Shown: in pieces, positions 43,547 to 51,470 of the stretch
Layout: each line of letters starts with the position of its first letter
Numbering within the stretch: position 1 is the first letter of the stretch
Origin: Acidobacteriota bacterium
GTDB lineage: Bacteria > Acidobacteriota > Vicinamibacteria > Vicinamibacterales > UBA2999
Reading direction: 5' to 3'
Assembly: GCA_020851325.1 (NCBI GenBank)
Contig: JADZCY010000401.1
Span: 1-51,470 of the forward strand
Length of the DNA: 51,470 bases
Made by a program: the position numbers and the translations under genes
The notes under the pieces: model-generated
Databases searched by the model: none
What the model saw: the letters and a program-made list of their open reading frames with translations, nothing else
Told to the model about the DNA's origin: nothing

Positions 43547-44635
43547 ATGGCTACATCCCGTCCTTTCAACTTCTCCGCCGGTCCGGCGGTTCTCCCGATC
43601 CCCGTCCTCGAAGAGGCGCAGCGCGATCTCGTATCGTTGCCGAACGTCGGCATGTCGGTGCTCGAGATCAGCCACCGCTCCAAGACCTTCGAAGGCATCC
43701 TCGCGCAGACCGAGGCCGACCTCCGCACGCTGGGCAACGTGCCCGCCAACTACAAGGTGCTGTTCCTGCAGGGCGGTGCCTCGCTCCAGTTCTCGATGGT
43801 GCCGCTCAACCTGCTTGGCGCCGGCCAGTCGGCCGACTACATCGTCACCGGCGGCTGGTCGCAGAAGGCGGTGAAGGAAGCCAAGCGCGTCGGCACCGTG
43901 AACATCGCCGGCAACACGGAAAACGAGAACTTCGGGCGCATCCCGCGGCAGGACGAACTGACGCTCGACGCGAACGCCGCCTACGTCCACTTCACGACCA
44001 ACAACACGTTGTTCGGCACGCAGTGGAAGGCGGAACCGGCCACGGCCAACGTTCCGCTCGTCGCCGACACTTCGTCGGACATGTTCAGCCGGCCGATCGA
44101 CATCGCGAAGTACGGCCTCATCTACGCCGGCGCGCAGAAGAACCTTGGCCCCTCGGGCGTCACGCTGGTGATCATCCGCGAGGACCTGCTGGCGCGGTCA
44201 GCGAAGTCCTTGCACACGATGCTGAACTACTCGGTGCACGCCGAGAACGGCTCGATGTACAACACGCCGCCCTGCTTCGGCATCTACCTGATGGGCCTGG
44301 TGATGAAGTGGGCGATCGGCGAAGGCGGTCTCGCGGCGATCGGCGCGCGCAATCAGCGTAAGGCCGAGAAGCTGTACGCGGAGATCGACCGCACCGGTTT
44401 CTACAAGGGCACGGCGGCGGCCGACAGCCGCTCGGCCATGAACATCACGTTCCGCCTGCCGAACGAGGATCTCGAGAAGACGTTCGTCAAGGAATCGACG
44501 GCGGCCGGTCTCGACGGCCTGAAGGGACACCGCTCGGTCGGCGGCATGCGCGCCTCGATCTACAACGCGTTCCCCGAAGCGGGCGTCGAGGCGCTGGTCG
44601 AGTTCATGCGCGAGTTCGAGCGCAAGAACGGCTGA
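43547..44635 (+). CDS. serC: phosphoserine aminotransferase
   Basis: The 362-residue fold-type I PLP enzyme converts phosphohydroxypyruvate and glutamate to phosphoserine. Family landmarks are FNFSAGPAVLPIPVLEEAQ, ISHRSKTFEGI, FLQGGASLQFSMVPLNLL, DTSSDMFSRPID and the lysine in AGAQKNLGPSGVT, and the C-terminus has KGHRSVGGMRASIYNAFP. It acts in the cytoplasm as a dimer and may also serve pyridoxal phosphate synthesis. It has its own predicted leaderless promoter, so it can be expressed apart from DUF1015-serA. No serB phosphatase is in the window. Confidence 0.96.
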   Translation: MATSRPFNFSAGPAVLPIPVLEEAQRDLVSLPNVGMSVLEISHRSKTFEGILAQTEADLRTLGNVPANYKVLFLQGGASLQFSMVPLNLLGAGQSADYIVTGGWSQKAVKEAKRVGTVNIAGNTENENFGRIPRQDELTLDANAAYVHFTTNNTLFGTQWKAEPATANVPLVADTSSDMFSRPIDIAKYGLIYAGAQKNLGPSGVTLVIIREDLLARSAKSLHTMLNYSVHAENGSMYNTPPCFGIYLMGLVMKWAIGEGGLAAIGARNQRKAEKLYAEIDRTGFYKGTAAADSRSAMNITFRLPNEDLEKTFVKESTAAGLDGLKGHRSVGGMRASIYNAFPEAGVEALVEFMREFERKNG

Positions 44636-44649
44636 CGCCCGTCAGCGCA

Positions 44650-46050
44650 TCAGGCGGGACGACGCGGCCGGCTGCCGCGTCGTCGACCGCCGCGTCGACG
44701 ACGGCGGTATGGCGCGTCGGTGGCCATTGCCTCGGACGCTTCGGCCTCCGCCGGCGCCGTGGCGCGCACGGCTTCGACGAACCCCTTCCAGTGCTCGACG
44801 ATTTCCGGCACCTGCCCCTGCACATCGAGCCACGTCAGCGCGTCCTCGAACGGGCCTCGCATCATCAGCGCGCGTTTCGCGCGCGGTGACGATTCGAGAT
44901 CCCGGAGCCTCGACTGCAGCGACAGCACCTGCCGCAACCGTTCCGTGTCGCGCCGCGCGATCGGCAGGATGCCGATCTTCATCACCGGCGGCTTCGGACG
45001 ACGATCGCGCCGCTCGGCCGACCAGGAACGACCGCGCAGGCGGCGGACCGGCGGCGTGTCCGGCGCGTCGTCCGTCTCCGCGGCATCGGTGTCGTCGACG
45101 GTCTCGTCGGCGTGATAGCTGCGCGGCATCAGCCCGATTGGCAGCAGCAGCGACCCCAGCAGGACGGGATTGGTCAACTGCGCCGGCATCTCGGCAAAGC
45201 GGCGGCGATAGGTGTCGAGCGCGCGCAGCGACTCCCACAGCGGTTCGTGCGCGGCCTTCTTCTGCAACTCGGGCGTCACCGGTTCGAGCAGGCCATGCTC
45301 GGCGAGCAGGCGGAAGGTCCGCTCGGCGGATCCCGACCGCAGGATCTTGTAGTACTCCTCGATCAATCGCGCCGGCGCCGCCAGCGCCATCAGGTGCCGC
45401 CGTTCGCGAATGGCGTCGACGATCGGCGGGTCGAGCGTGAAATCCAGGCGCGCCGCGAAGGCCACGGCGCGCAGCATGCGCACGGGATCTTCCTCGAAGC
45501 GCAGCAGCGGATCGCCGATCGAGCGGATGACGCGCGAGCGCAGGTCGTCGAGGCCGCCGACGTAGTCGATGATCGAAAAGCTGGCGATGTCGTAGAACAG
45601 CGCGTTGATCGTGAAGTCGCGGCGGAACGCGTCTTCTTCCGGCGTGCCGAAGGTGTTGTCGTGGCGCACCGGGCCGTCGGGTTCGGCAGCCTGGGGCGGT
45701 GGAGCTGTTTCGGCGTCGCCGCCATCCACCGGTTCATCCTGGGCGATCAGACGACGAAAGGTGGCGACTTCGATGGTCTTGTCGCCGAAGCGGACGTGCG
45801 CGAGGCGGAAGCGACGGCCGATGATCCAGCAGTTCCGGAACAGCTTCTTGATCTGGTACGGATGCGCGTCGGTGCCGACGTCGAAATCCTTCGGCTGGCG
45901 TCCGAGCAGCAGATCGCGGACACCGCCGCCGACGAGATAGGCCGTGTAGTTGGAATCGCGGAGCCGGTTGAGAACCTTGAGTGCGTCGGGGTCGATGTCC
46001 CGGCGCGAGATGGAATGCTCTGCGCGGGGCACGATCACTGGGGCGGCCAT
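44650..46050 (-). CDS. pcnB: poly(A) polymerase / tRNA nucleotidyltransferase family protein
   Basis: The nucleotidyltransferase head is clear: YLVGGGVRDLLLGRQPKDFDVGTDA supplies the GG...RD motif and the catalytic aspartates (DFDV), followed by the family's RRDFTINALFYD segment and the RNA-binding helical domain. The Arg-rich C-terminus (RRRRGGRRRGSRPRR) and an acidic stretch are typical of PcnB-type poly(A) polymerases rather than CCA-adding enzymes, which supports a role in RNA polyadenylation and decay. I chose the ATG at 46050, which lies ten bases after TACAAT; the track's ATG at 46062 would overlap that box. The TPR-like gene at 46102 is divergent. Confidence 0.88.
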   Translation of the reverse strand: MAAPVIVPRAEHSISRRDIDPDALKVLNRLRDSNYTAYLVGGGVRDLLLGRQPKDFDVGTDAHPYQIKKLFRNCWIIGRRFRLAHVRFGDKTIEVATFRRLIAQDEPVDGGDAETAPPPQAAEPDGPVRHDNTFGTPEEDAFRRDFTINALFYDIASFSIIDYVGGLDDLRSRVIRSIGDPLLRFEEDPVRMLRAVAFAARLDFTLDPPIVDAIRERRHLMALAAPARLIEEYYKILRSGSAERTFRLLAEHGLLEPVTPELQKKAAHEPLWESLRALDTYRRRFAEMPAQLTNPVLLGSLLLPIGLMPRSYHADETVDDTDAAETDDAPDTPPVRRLRGRSWSAERRDRRPKPPVMKIGILPIARRDTERLRQVLSLQSRLRDLESSPRAKRALMMRGPFEDALTWLDVQGQVPEIVEHWKGFVEAVRATAPAEAEASEAMATDAPYRRRRRGGRRRGSRPRRPA

Positions 46051-46060
46051 TCGGGACTTC

Positions 46061-46066
46061 ATTGTA
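46061..46066 (-). promoter_or_regulatory. -10 box (TACAAT) of pcnB, near-leaderless
   Basis: On the minus strand TACAAT is followed by ten bases and the ATG at 46050, leaving a leader of at most about three bases. Confidence 0.55.
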
Positions 46067-46074
46067 CTGCGTGC

Positions 46075-46080
46075 TACGAT
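46075..46080 (+). promoter_or_regulatory. -10 box (TACGAT) of the TPR-like secreted protein gene
   Basis: TACGAT lies 21 bases before the ATG at 46102, predicting a ~14-base leader. It is eight bases from the divergent pcnB box, so the two promoters share one short region. Confidence 0.4.
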
Positions 46081-46101
46081 CCGTCCCGGGTATTCACCGT
46101 C

Positions 46102-46932
46102 ATGGCCATGTCAGCAGCAGGGCGCTACCGGGCGCTGATCGCCGGCGCGTGCCTGGCGTTCGTGCTCGGCGCCGCCGGTCCGGCGTCGGCCGATCGGGCC
46201 GATCTGGCGCGGGCGCTCGCCCTCTACAACGAGCGGCGGTTCGACGAGGCCATCGAGGCCGCCATGGCCGCCCGCAAGACGCCCGACACGCAGGACGCCG
46301 CCGCCATCGTGCAGGCGCGAGCGCACCTCGAGCGGTATCGCGAGTTTGTGGATCCGGCGGACCTGTCGGCCGCGCGCGAAGCCCTTGGCGCCGTTCGCAC
46401 GGGAGTGATCACCGAACGCGCGCGCATCGAGTATCTGCTGGCACTGGGCCAGGCGTTGTTCCTCGAAGACGACTTCGGCGCCGCCGCCAACCTGTTTGCC
46501 TCGGCCGTCAAGGCCGGGCGCGCCTACGACATGGAGCTGGGTGAGTCGCTCACCGACTGGTGGGGCAGCGCCGTGGAACGTCAGGCCGATCTGTCGGACG
46601 CCGAGGTCCGCCGCGACCAGTTCATGACGCTGGCGGACGAAATGCGCGACCAGCTCGAGACGCATCCGACATCGTCGGCCGCCGCGTATTGGCTGGCCGC
46701 GGCGCTTCGTGGCGCCGGCGACGCGCGAGGGGCCTGGGATGCTGCCGCTGCCGGCTGGGTCCGCGCGCGCCTGGCCGGCGACCGTGCGGCGGGACTGCGC
46801 GCCGATCTCGACAAGCTGGTGCTGCAGGGCGTGATTCCCGATCGCGTGCAGCCGTTGGCGCCGGCGGACCGTGCCGCCGCCGAGTCGCAGCTGCGCGTCG
46901 AGTGGGAGCTGGTGAAGGAACGCTGGCGCTAG
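46102..46932 (+). CDS. secreted TPR-like helical protein
   Basis: The 276-residue product has a signal peptide (about residues 1-30, ending PASAD) and helix-turn-helix repeats such as ADLARALALYNERRFDEAIEAAMAARK and a later AYWLAAALRGAGDARGAWDAA. These are like TPR or Sel1 units, without other motifs. It may be a periplasmic scaffold. The ATG was placed at 46102 because it begins the signal peptide; the long ORF from 45112 is antisense to pcnB. I do not recognise a specific family. Confidence 0.75.
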   Translation: MAMSAAGRYRALIAGACLAFVLGAAGPASADRADLARALALYNERRFDEAIEAAMAARKTPDTQDAAAIVQARAHLERYREFVDPADLSAAREALGAVRTGVITERARIEYLLALGQALFLEDDFGAAANLFASAVKAGRAYDMELGESLTDWWGSAVERQADLSDAEVRRDQFMTLADEMRDQLETHPTSSAAAYWLAAALRGAGDARGAWDAAAAGWVRARLAGDRAAGLRADLDKLVLQGVIPDRVQPLAPADRAAAESQLRVEWELVKERWR

Positions 46933-46982
46933 CCACGGCGCGCGCAGGCGCCTCGCCCGCCTGACGCCAGCCCTGTCGACGA

Positions 46983-49658
46983 CTACGACTTGGCGTCCTT
47001 CCAGTTCGCGCCGACCCCCACATCCACATCGAGCGGCACCCGCAGCGTCACCGCCTCCGACATCGTCTTCCTGACCAGCGCGGCGATGTCGTCGGCGTCC
47101 TGTGCCGGCGATTCGAAGAGCAGTTCGTCGTGCACGGTGAGAATCATGCGTGCCTCGGTGCCGCGCGCCGTCAATGCGGCGTCGATGTCGATCATTGCGC
47201 GCTTGAGGATGTCGGCGGCCGTCCCCTGGATCGGCATGTTCACGGCCACGCGTTCGGCGGCACTGCGGATCTGGCCGTTGCGGCTGGTCAGTTCCGGCAC
47301 CAGCCGCCTTCGTCCGAACATCGTCTTCACGACGCCGGTTTCGCGCGCCGTTGCCAGCGTTTCGTCGATGAACGTGCGGACGCGCGGGAAGCCTTCGAAA
47401 TACGCATCGATGAACTGCTGCGCCGCCGCCTGCGTCACACCGATGTCCTTGGCCAGCGTGAACGCCGTCTTGCCGTAGAGCAGCGCGTAGTTGATGATCT
47501 TCGCCCGCCGCCGCAGTTCATGCGGACCGAGCGCGCTGTCGGCGCCGAAGACGGCGTCTGCCGTGCGGTCGTGGATGTCCTCGCCGCGCTCGAAGGCGGC
47601 GATGAGTGTCTCGTCGCCGGAGAGATGCGCCAGCACGCGGAGTTCGATCTGCGAGTAGTCGGCGGAGATCAACAGCCAGCCAGGTTCGGCGACAAACGCC
47701 CGACGGATCTCGCGGCCGAGTTCCGTGCGGATCGGGATGTTCTGCAGGTTCGGGTCGCTGCTGCTCAGCCGACCTGTCGCTGCGACGCCCTGGTTGAACT
47801 GCGTGTGCACGCGTCCGGTCTGCGGGTTCACCAGCGTCGGCAGCGCGTCGATGTAGGTGCCCTTCAGCTTGGCAAGGCTGCGCCAGTCGAGGATCTGTCG
47901 CGGCAGGTCGTGCGTCAGCGCCAGTTCCTCCAGCACTTCCACGGCGGTGGACGGCGTGCGCGTCGTTCCCGTGCGCTTCAACACCGGCAACTGGAGCTTC
48001 TCGAACAGCACGTCGGCCAGTTGCTTCGGCGAGTTGATGTTGAACGTCTCGCCGGCCAGCCGGTAGATCTCGGCGCCGAGCGCGCCAAGTTCGTGATCGA
48101 CGCGCGCCGCCTGGGCCGCCAGCGCCGGCACATCGACACGAACGCCGCGCTGCTCGAGCTTCGCGAGGATCGGGATCAGCGGCCGTTCGAGATCGCAATA
48201 CACGTCCATCAGGCCGTCGCGGGTCAGCAGCGGCGACAACGCTTCGGCGAGTTGCCACGACAGATCCGCGCGTTCGCCGGCGTAGACGAGCACCGCGTCG
48301 GCCGGCACGTCGGCAAACGGCCGTGCCTTTGCGCCCTTGCCGCGCACGGCTTCTTCGTCAACGGCGCGATACGACAACTGTTCCAGCACCAGCGGTTCCA
48401 GCGCCTGACTCGGACGGTTGGCGTCCAGCAGGTACGCCGCCAGCATCGTGTCGATGTCGATGCCGCCGAGCACGATGCCGTGCCGCGCCAGGACGATCGT
48501 GTCGGCCTTCAGGTCGTGGCCGATCTTGCGGACGTCCGGATTCGACAGCAGCGGCGCCAGCAGGCCGAGCGCTTCGTCGCGATCGAGCGAGCCGTCGCCC
48601 ATGAAGCCGTGATGGCCGACCGGGATGTAGCGCGCCTGACGCGCGCCGGTGGACACGGCAATACCGACGAGCGACGCTCGCACGGGCGCGGTGCCGTCGG
48701 TGATCAGCCGCAGGGCGATCTGCGGCTGCGCCGACCACTCCCGCACGAGCATGGTCAGCTCCTCGATCGACGCCACCAGCGCGTAGTCGCGCGTCGTCGT
48801 GTCCGCCGTTGGCGCGAACTCGGTGACGAGCGTCCGGAACCCGAGCGACGAGAACAGCGCGTAGCAGCGTTCGCGCGACGGCCCCTGGAACCGAAACGCC
48901 GCTTCATCGAAATCGACACCCACATCGGTGTGGATCATCACCAGCGTCCGGCTCTGCCTCGCCTCGTCTGCGTGGTTCTTCAACGCTTCGCGATACTTCT
49001 TCTGCGGGACCTCGTCGACGCGCGCCAGCAAGTCCTCCACCGATCCGTAGGTCTTGATCAGTTCGCGCGCGCCCTTCTCGCCAATGCCGGGGACGCCTTT
49101 GATGTTGTCGATGGAGTCGCCCATCAACGCCAGCACGTCCACCACCTGCGCCGGCGCGACGCCGAAGCGCGCTTCGACGCCCTCCGCGTCGTACCACGTG
49201 CCTTCGTCGCGCGGGTTGTACACCTTGACGCGGCCGCCGACGAGCTGAAAGAAGTCCTTGTCGCCCGTGACGATGGCGACGTCGAAGCCGGCGTTGGCGG
49301 CCTTCACCGCCAGCGTGCCGATGACGTCGTCCGCCTCGAAACCTTCCGCCGTGAGGATCGGCACGCCCATTGCCTGGCACGCCTCGTGGACCCATGTCAG
49401 TTGCTCGCGCAGGTCGTCCGGCATTGGCGCGCGGTTGGCCTTGTAGTCCGCGGCCAGCTTCGATCGGAACGTCTCGGTCGGGAGATCGAACGACGCGGCG
49501 ATGTGCGTCGGCTGGTGATCCGTCAGCAGCTTCCGCAGCATCGTCACGAAACCGTAGACGGCGTTGGTGGACTTGCCGTCCGGGCCGGTGAGCCCGCGCA
49601 GCGCGTGATACGCGCGGTACATCTGGTTGCTGCCGTCGATCAGGAACAGGGTGGGCAT
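46983..49658 (-). CDS. polA: DNA polymerase I
   Basis: The 891-residue protein has an N-terminal 5' nuclease domain (FLIDGSNQMYRAYHA; AEGFEADDVIGTLA; VTGDKDFFQLV; LMGDSIDNIKGVPGIG), a 3'-5' exonuclease-like domain and a polymerase domain. Polymerase motifs are ISADYSQIELRVLAHLSGD (A), RRRAKIINYALLYG (B, O-helix) and LTVHDELLFE (C). Two oddities stand out. The DxE of exonuclease motif I is replaced by ALRLITDG, so proofreading is probably lost. The O-helix phenylalanine is Tyr724. The enzyme fills gaps in repair and removes primers. A TACTTT box lies 12 bases before the ATG. It is convergent with the upstream TPR-like gene. Confidence 0.96.
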   Translation of the reverse strand: MPTLFLIDGSNQMYRAYHALRGLTGPDGKSTNAVYGFVTMLRKLLTDHQPTHIAASFDLPTETFRSKLAADYKANRAPMPDDLREQLTWVHEACQAMGVPILTAEGFEADDVIGTLAVKAANAGFDVAIVTGDKDFFQLVGGRVKVYNPRDEGTWYDAEGVEARFGVAPAQVVDVLALMGDSIDNIKGVPGIGEKGARELIKTYGSVEDLLARVDEVPQKKYREALKNHADEARQSRTLVMIHTDVGVDFDEAAFRFQGPSRERCYALFSSLGFRTLVTEFAPTADTTTRDYALVASIEELTMLVREWSAQPQIALRLITDGTAPVRASLVGIAVSTGARQARYIPVGHHGFMGDGSLDRDEALGLLAPLLSNPDVRKIGHDLKADTIVLARHGIVLGGIDIDTMLAAYLLDANRPSQALEPLVLEQLSYRAVDEEAVRGKGAKARPFADVPADAVLVYAGERADLSWQLAEALSPLLTRDGLMDVYCDLERPLIPILAKLEQRGVRVDVPALAAQAARVDHELGALGAEIYRLAGETFNINSPKQLADVLFEKLQLPVLKRTGTTRTPSTAVEVLEELALTHDLPRQILDWRSLAKLKGTYIDALPTLVNPQTGRVHTQFNQGVAATGRLSSSDPNLQNIPIRTELGREIRRAFVAEPGWLLISADYSQIELRVLAHLSGDETLIAAFERGEDIHDRTADAVFGADSALGPHELRRRAKIINYALLYGKTAFTLAKDIGVTQAAAQQFIDAYFEGFPRVRTFIDETLATARETGVVKTMFGRRRLVPELTSRNGQIRSAAERVAVNMPIQGTAADILKRAMIDIDAALTARGTEARMILTVHDELLFESPAQDADDIAALVRKTMSEAVTLRVPLDVDVGVGANWKDAKS

Positions 49659-49689
49659 GGGCGAAGCCTCAAAGTATCATCGCCGCCCC

Positions 49690-49765
49690 TCCAGCCTTCC
49701 AGCCCACCAGTCCGCCAGTCCTCCAGCCCTCCAGCCCTCCAGCCCTCCAGTCCTCCAGTCCCCCG
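49690..49765 (+). repeat. (CCTCCAGC)n 8-bp tandem array between polA and the lipoprotein gene
   Basis: About nine units of CTCCAGCC/CTCCAGTC/CACCAGTC run from 49691 to 49760. The array lies between the divergent polA and lipoprotein promoters and ends about ten bases before the TACAAT box. Confidence 0.88.
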
Positions 49766-49773
49766 TGTCGTCG

Positions 49774-49779
49774 TACAAT
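49774..49779 (+). promoter_or_regulatory. -10 box (TACAAT) of the lipoprotein gene, predicted leaderless
   Basis: TACAAT is followed by eight bases and the tandem GTG GTG start at 49788. Confidence 0.6.
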
Positions 49780-49787
49780 CGGAGCCC

Positions 49788-50519
49788 GTGGTGCGCCGGC
49801 TGTTCGTGGCATGGGTGTCGCTGCTGGTTGTCGCCGCCTGCAGCACCAACCCGTTATCGCGGAAGTACGAATACGAGGAAGAGGTCTACGTCGACCTGGA
49901 CGGCTCGGCGATCGTCTACGTGAACGCCGCCGTGCCGGCGCTCGTGGCGCTGCGGGGCGTGGACCTGCCGCTGGACCCTGGTGCGCGTCTCGATCGACAG
50001 GATGTGCGCGCCATTTTCGAGACGCCGGTGAGTCACGTCGCCAACGTGAGCCTGTCGCGGCGCGACGGCCGGCGTTACGTGCATCTGCGGATCGAGGTGG
50101 ACGACATTCGCCGCCTGCACGAGGCCGCGCCGTTTGCGTGGTCCACCTATCGTCTGGATGTCGCCGACGCCGGCGCCGTCTATCAGCAGCGCGTCGGTGC
50201 CTCTGCCGGGCGCGGCGTTGGCGAGGTCGGCTGGAACGGATCGGAGCTAACCGCTTTCCGTCTGCACCTGCCCAGCCGCGTCACCTTTCACAACTCGCCG
50301 TCGAAAGAGATCCTGCGCGGCAACATCATCGTCTGGGAGCAGCTGCTGGCCGAACGACTGCGCGGCGTGCCGATCGACATCGAGGTTCGCATGGACAGCG
50401 ATTCGATTCTTCAGACGACGCTGCTGCTGTTCGGCGCGATGGCGGTGCTGGTGGCGGTGACGTTCGTCGGCTTCGTCTGGTTCGTCCGAAGCCGCGGGAA
50501 AGAAGAGCCGGCGGGCTAG
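49788..50519 (+). CDS. lipoprotein with C-terminal membrane helix
   Basis: The 243-residue protein begins with a lipoprotein signal (RRLFVAWVSLLVVAACS) and the lipobox VAAC. It continues with a beta-rich domain (YEYEEEVYVDLDGSAIVYVNAAVPALVALRG), and ends with one transmembrane helix (LLLFGAMAVLVAVTFVGFVWFV) and a charged tail. The two membrane attachments at opposite ends would make a periplasmic loop. I do not recognise the family. The start is one of two adjacent GTGs; the track's 47130..50519 ORF is an antisense shadow of polA joined to this gene. Confidence 0.78.
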   Translation: MVRRLFVAWVSLLVVAACSTNPLSRKYEYEEEVYVDLDGSAIVYVNAAVPALVALRGVDLPLDPGARLDRQDVRAIFETPVSHVANVSLSRRDGRRYVHLRIEVDDIRRLHEAAPFAWSTYRLDVADAGAVYQQRVGASAGRGVGEVGWNGSELTAFRLHLPSRVTFHNSPSKEILRGNIIVWEQLLAERLRGVPIDIEVRMDSDSILQTTLLLFGAMAVLVAVTFVGFVWFVRSRGKEEPAG

Positions 50520-50527
50520 CCGCGTTC

Positions 50528-50588
50528 GTCCCGCCTCCCGCCTCCCGTCTCCCGTCTCACGCCCGCCTCCCGCCTCCCGCCTCCCGTC
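50528..50588 (+). repeat. (CTCCCGC)n heptamer array
   Basis: About seven CTCCCGC/CTCCCGT units fill the gap between the lipoprotein gene and the convergent BON gene. There is no CTTCGACTTCGCTCAGGG core here. Confidence 0.85.
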
Positions 50589-50597
50589 ACGTTTTCG

Positions 50598-51158
50598 CTA
50601 CGGTTCGCCGACGCCCAGCGTCTCTCTGAACTCGGCGTCGGTCTGCAGCCGGCTCGTCACTTCCAGCGCGCCGAAGCTTCCGGCCAGTGATCGCGCCAGC
50701 GCGCGTTCGACGTTGCTCGGCACCACGCCTTCGAGACTCACGCGTCCGCGATTGACGACGATGTGGATGGGTGGGTTGGGCATCGAGGCGAACTGCCAGA
50801 AGGACGAGTGACCGTAGATGGCGCGCGAAATCCGGAAGCGCAGCTCGTCGTCGAACTGTGACACCGGCAGTACCTGAATCGCGTTCTCCACCGACGTCAC
50901 ACCGTGCACGCGCCGCACGCGGCGCTCGAGGTCGTCGCGCTTGTACGGCATCGTCACCCAGCCATCGAGGATGACGTGACCGTTGTCGATGCTGGCGGCG
51001 ACGCTGTCGAAGACGGTGTATTGCGTGTAGCGCTCGACTTGCGTGGAGATCTGCTGGAAGAGCACGCGGTCGCTGGCGGAGATCTGCGCGGCGGAATCTG
51101 CGGCCGGTATCACGAGCGCGGCGGCCAGCAGAACGGTGCGGAGGATGGTGCGGGTCAT
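50598..51158 (-). CDS. secreted BON-domain protein
   Basis: The 186-residue protein has a signal peptide (about residues 1-25, ADSAAQ) and two BON domains. The first is around TVFDSVAASIDNGHVILDGWVTMPYKRDDLERRV. The second is around HIVVNRGRVSLEGVVPSNVERALARSLAGS, with the typical conserved glycine turns. BON domains bind phospholipid or stabilise the outer membrane, as in OsmY/DolP. The ATG is preceded by AGGGAG seven bases upstream, an ordinary ribosome site, so this gene is leadered. Confidence 0.88.
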   Translation of the reverse strand: MTRTILRTVLLAAALVIPAADSAAQISASDRVLFQQISTQVERYTQYTVFDSVAASIDNGHVILDGWVTMPYKRDDLERRVRRVHGVTSVENAIQVLPVSQFDDELRFRISRAIYGHSSFWQFASMPNPPIHIVVNRGRVSLEGVVPSNVERALARSLAGSFGALEVTSRLQTDAEFRETLGVGEP

Positions 51159-51219
51159 GGCTGTCTCCCTGACCCTTTACACTGCGAGGACCGTACCACG
51201 CGGCACTGTCCGCGCCTGC

Positions 51220-51258
51220 TACCTGGTGCCTGCCGTCCGCTGCCTGCTACCTGCTTCT
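51220..51258 (+). repeat. TGCCTGC/TGCTACCTG tandem units
   Basis: CTGCTACCTGGTGCCTGCCG and CTGCCTGCTACCTGC repeat within 40 bases, directly after the stop of the partial VWFA gene (minus strand). This is a further short-period family unlike the others. Confidence 0.6.
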
Positions 51259-51470
51259 TCAGGGCGTCGCGATATACCCGCGTCGCGCCCGCACCAGCGC
51301 CGACGAATCGCGCAGTTCGACGCGGATGGTGTGCCAGCGCCCGTCGCGATGGCCGGGGCTCGGATAGCCGATGTAGTACTGCTTGCCCAGCTCGTCGGCG
51401 ATGTTCGCCGTCGCCGGATCGAGATCACGCGCCGTGCGCACGATTTCGGTGCGGCCGCCGCTGTCGTCGG
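51259..51470 (-). CDS. VWFA-related (acidobacterial type) protein, C-terminal fragment
   Basis: Only the last ~70 codons are inside the window; the frame is open to the right edge. The text GGRTEIVRTARDL, then IADELGKQYYIGYPSPGHRDGRWHTIRVEL and the end VRARRGYIATP, matches the C-terminus of the VWFA-related domain found in large numbers in Acidobacteria (LxxQYxLGY ... DGKWHxI ... RARRGY). These are usually secreted von Willebrand factor A-like proteins of unknown role. The track starts at 51441 and 51428 are artefacts of the edge. Confidence 0.75.
   Translation of the reverse strand, partial: DDSGGRTEIVRTARDLDPATANIADELGKQYYIGYPSPGHRDGRWHTIRVELRDSSALVRARRGYIATP

Noticed and set aside
47130-49787. 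N-terminal ~886 codons of the 1129-aa plus ORF
   Set aside because: Antisense to polA. Only the part from 49788 on is a real gene (lipoprotein).

Overview
The window is very GC-rich and densely coding. Its gene content points to an acidobacterium, most likely of the Vicinamibacteria/Luteitalea type. The evidence is: a right-edge fragment resembling the VWFA-related acidobacterial domain; a secreted sortilin/VPS10-like Asp-box protein; a CBM9-DUF5916 outer-membrane protein; a Ser/Thr kinase fused to a TPR region; M61 peptidases with PDZ domains; and many PEGA/TPR envelope proteins. The organism is inferred from family content only, and no database was searched. I see no phage, IS transposase, CRISPR array or integrase, so this looks like chromosome with small accessory islets.

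Layout. 1-1560: the end of an XRE-cupin regulator, a SEC-C motif ORF, a possible antitoxin remnant and a hicAB toxin-antitoxin pair. 1924-2014: tRNA-Ser(GCT). 2487-9371: a signalling operon of MASE1 hybrid histidine kinase, Ser/Thr kinase-TPR and secreted M61 peptidase. 9428-12401 (minus): an aa3-type oxidase operon (coxA, small CxxC membrane protein, coxB). 12419-16834: a second M61 peptidase and a CBM9-DUF5916 protein, divergent from coxA. 16998-18178 (minus): a cysteine-free ArsA/Get3-like ATPase and its small Cys-Cys-ended partner. 18297-18815 (minus): DinB-family protein. 18946-22340: argH and a Na+/solute symporter bracketed by two tiny membrane ORFs. 22442-31635: YciI-like protein, beta-CASP nuclease, M49 peptidase, HEAT-cyclophilin, aminotransferase, malQ and GNAT. 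31704-37354 (minus): sortilin-like protein, TPR protein, rmuC. 37518-44635: pseudokinase-PEGA protein, M23 peptidase, small outer-membrane barrel, then DUF1015-serA-serC (serine synthesis). 44650-51470: pcnB, TPR-like secreted protein, polA, lipoprotein, BON-domain protein and the VWFA fragment.

Two window-wide patterns stand out. (1) At least twelve genes have a TANNNT -10 hexamer ending only 6-10 nt before the start codon, so their mRNAs are predicted leaderless or nearly so. One 7-bp sequence between coxA and an M61 gene reads as such a -10 box on both strands. Other genes use ordinary Shine-Dalgarno sites. (2) The gaps between genes are filled by short-period tandem arrays (7-, 8-, 9-, 10- and 13-bp units) of several unrelated sequence families. 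Many abut a -10 box, two small genes (DinB and YciI-like) lie between inverted copies, one array lies in frame inside coxA, and one supplies a stop codon.

The best candidates for undescribed biology are the ArsA-like/Cys-Cys pair, the symporter with two micro-membrane proteins, DUF1015 with a ParB/Srx-like motif in the serine operon, the membrane pseudokinase-PEGA protein, and the repeat/leaderless-promoter architecture.
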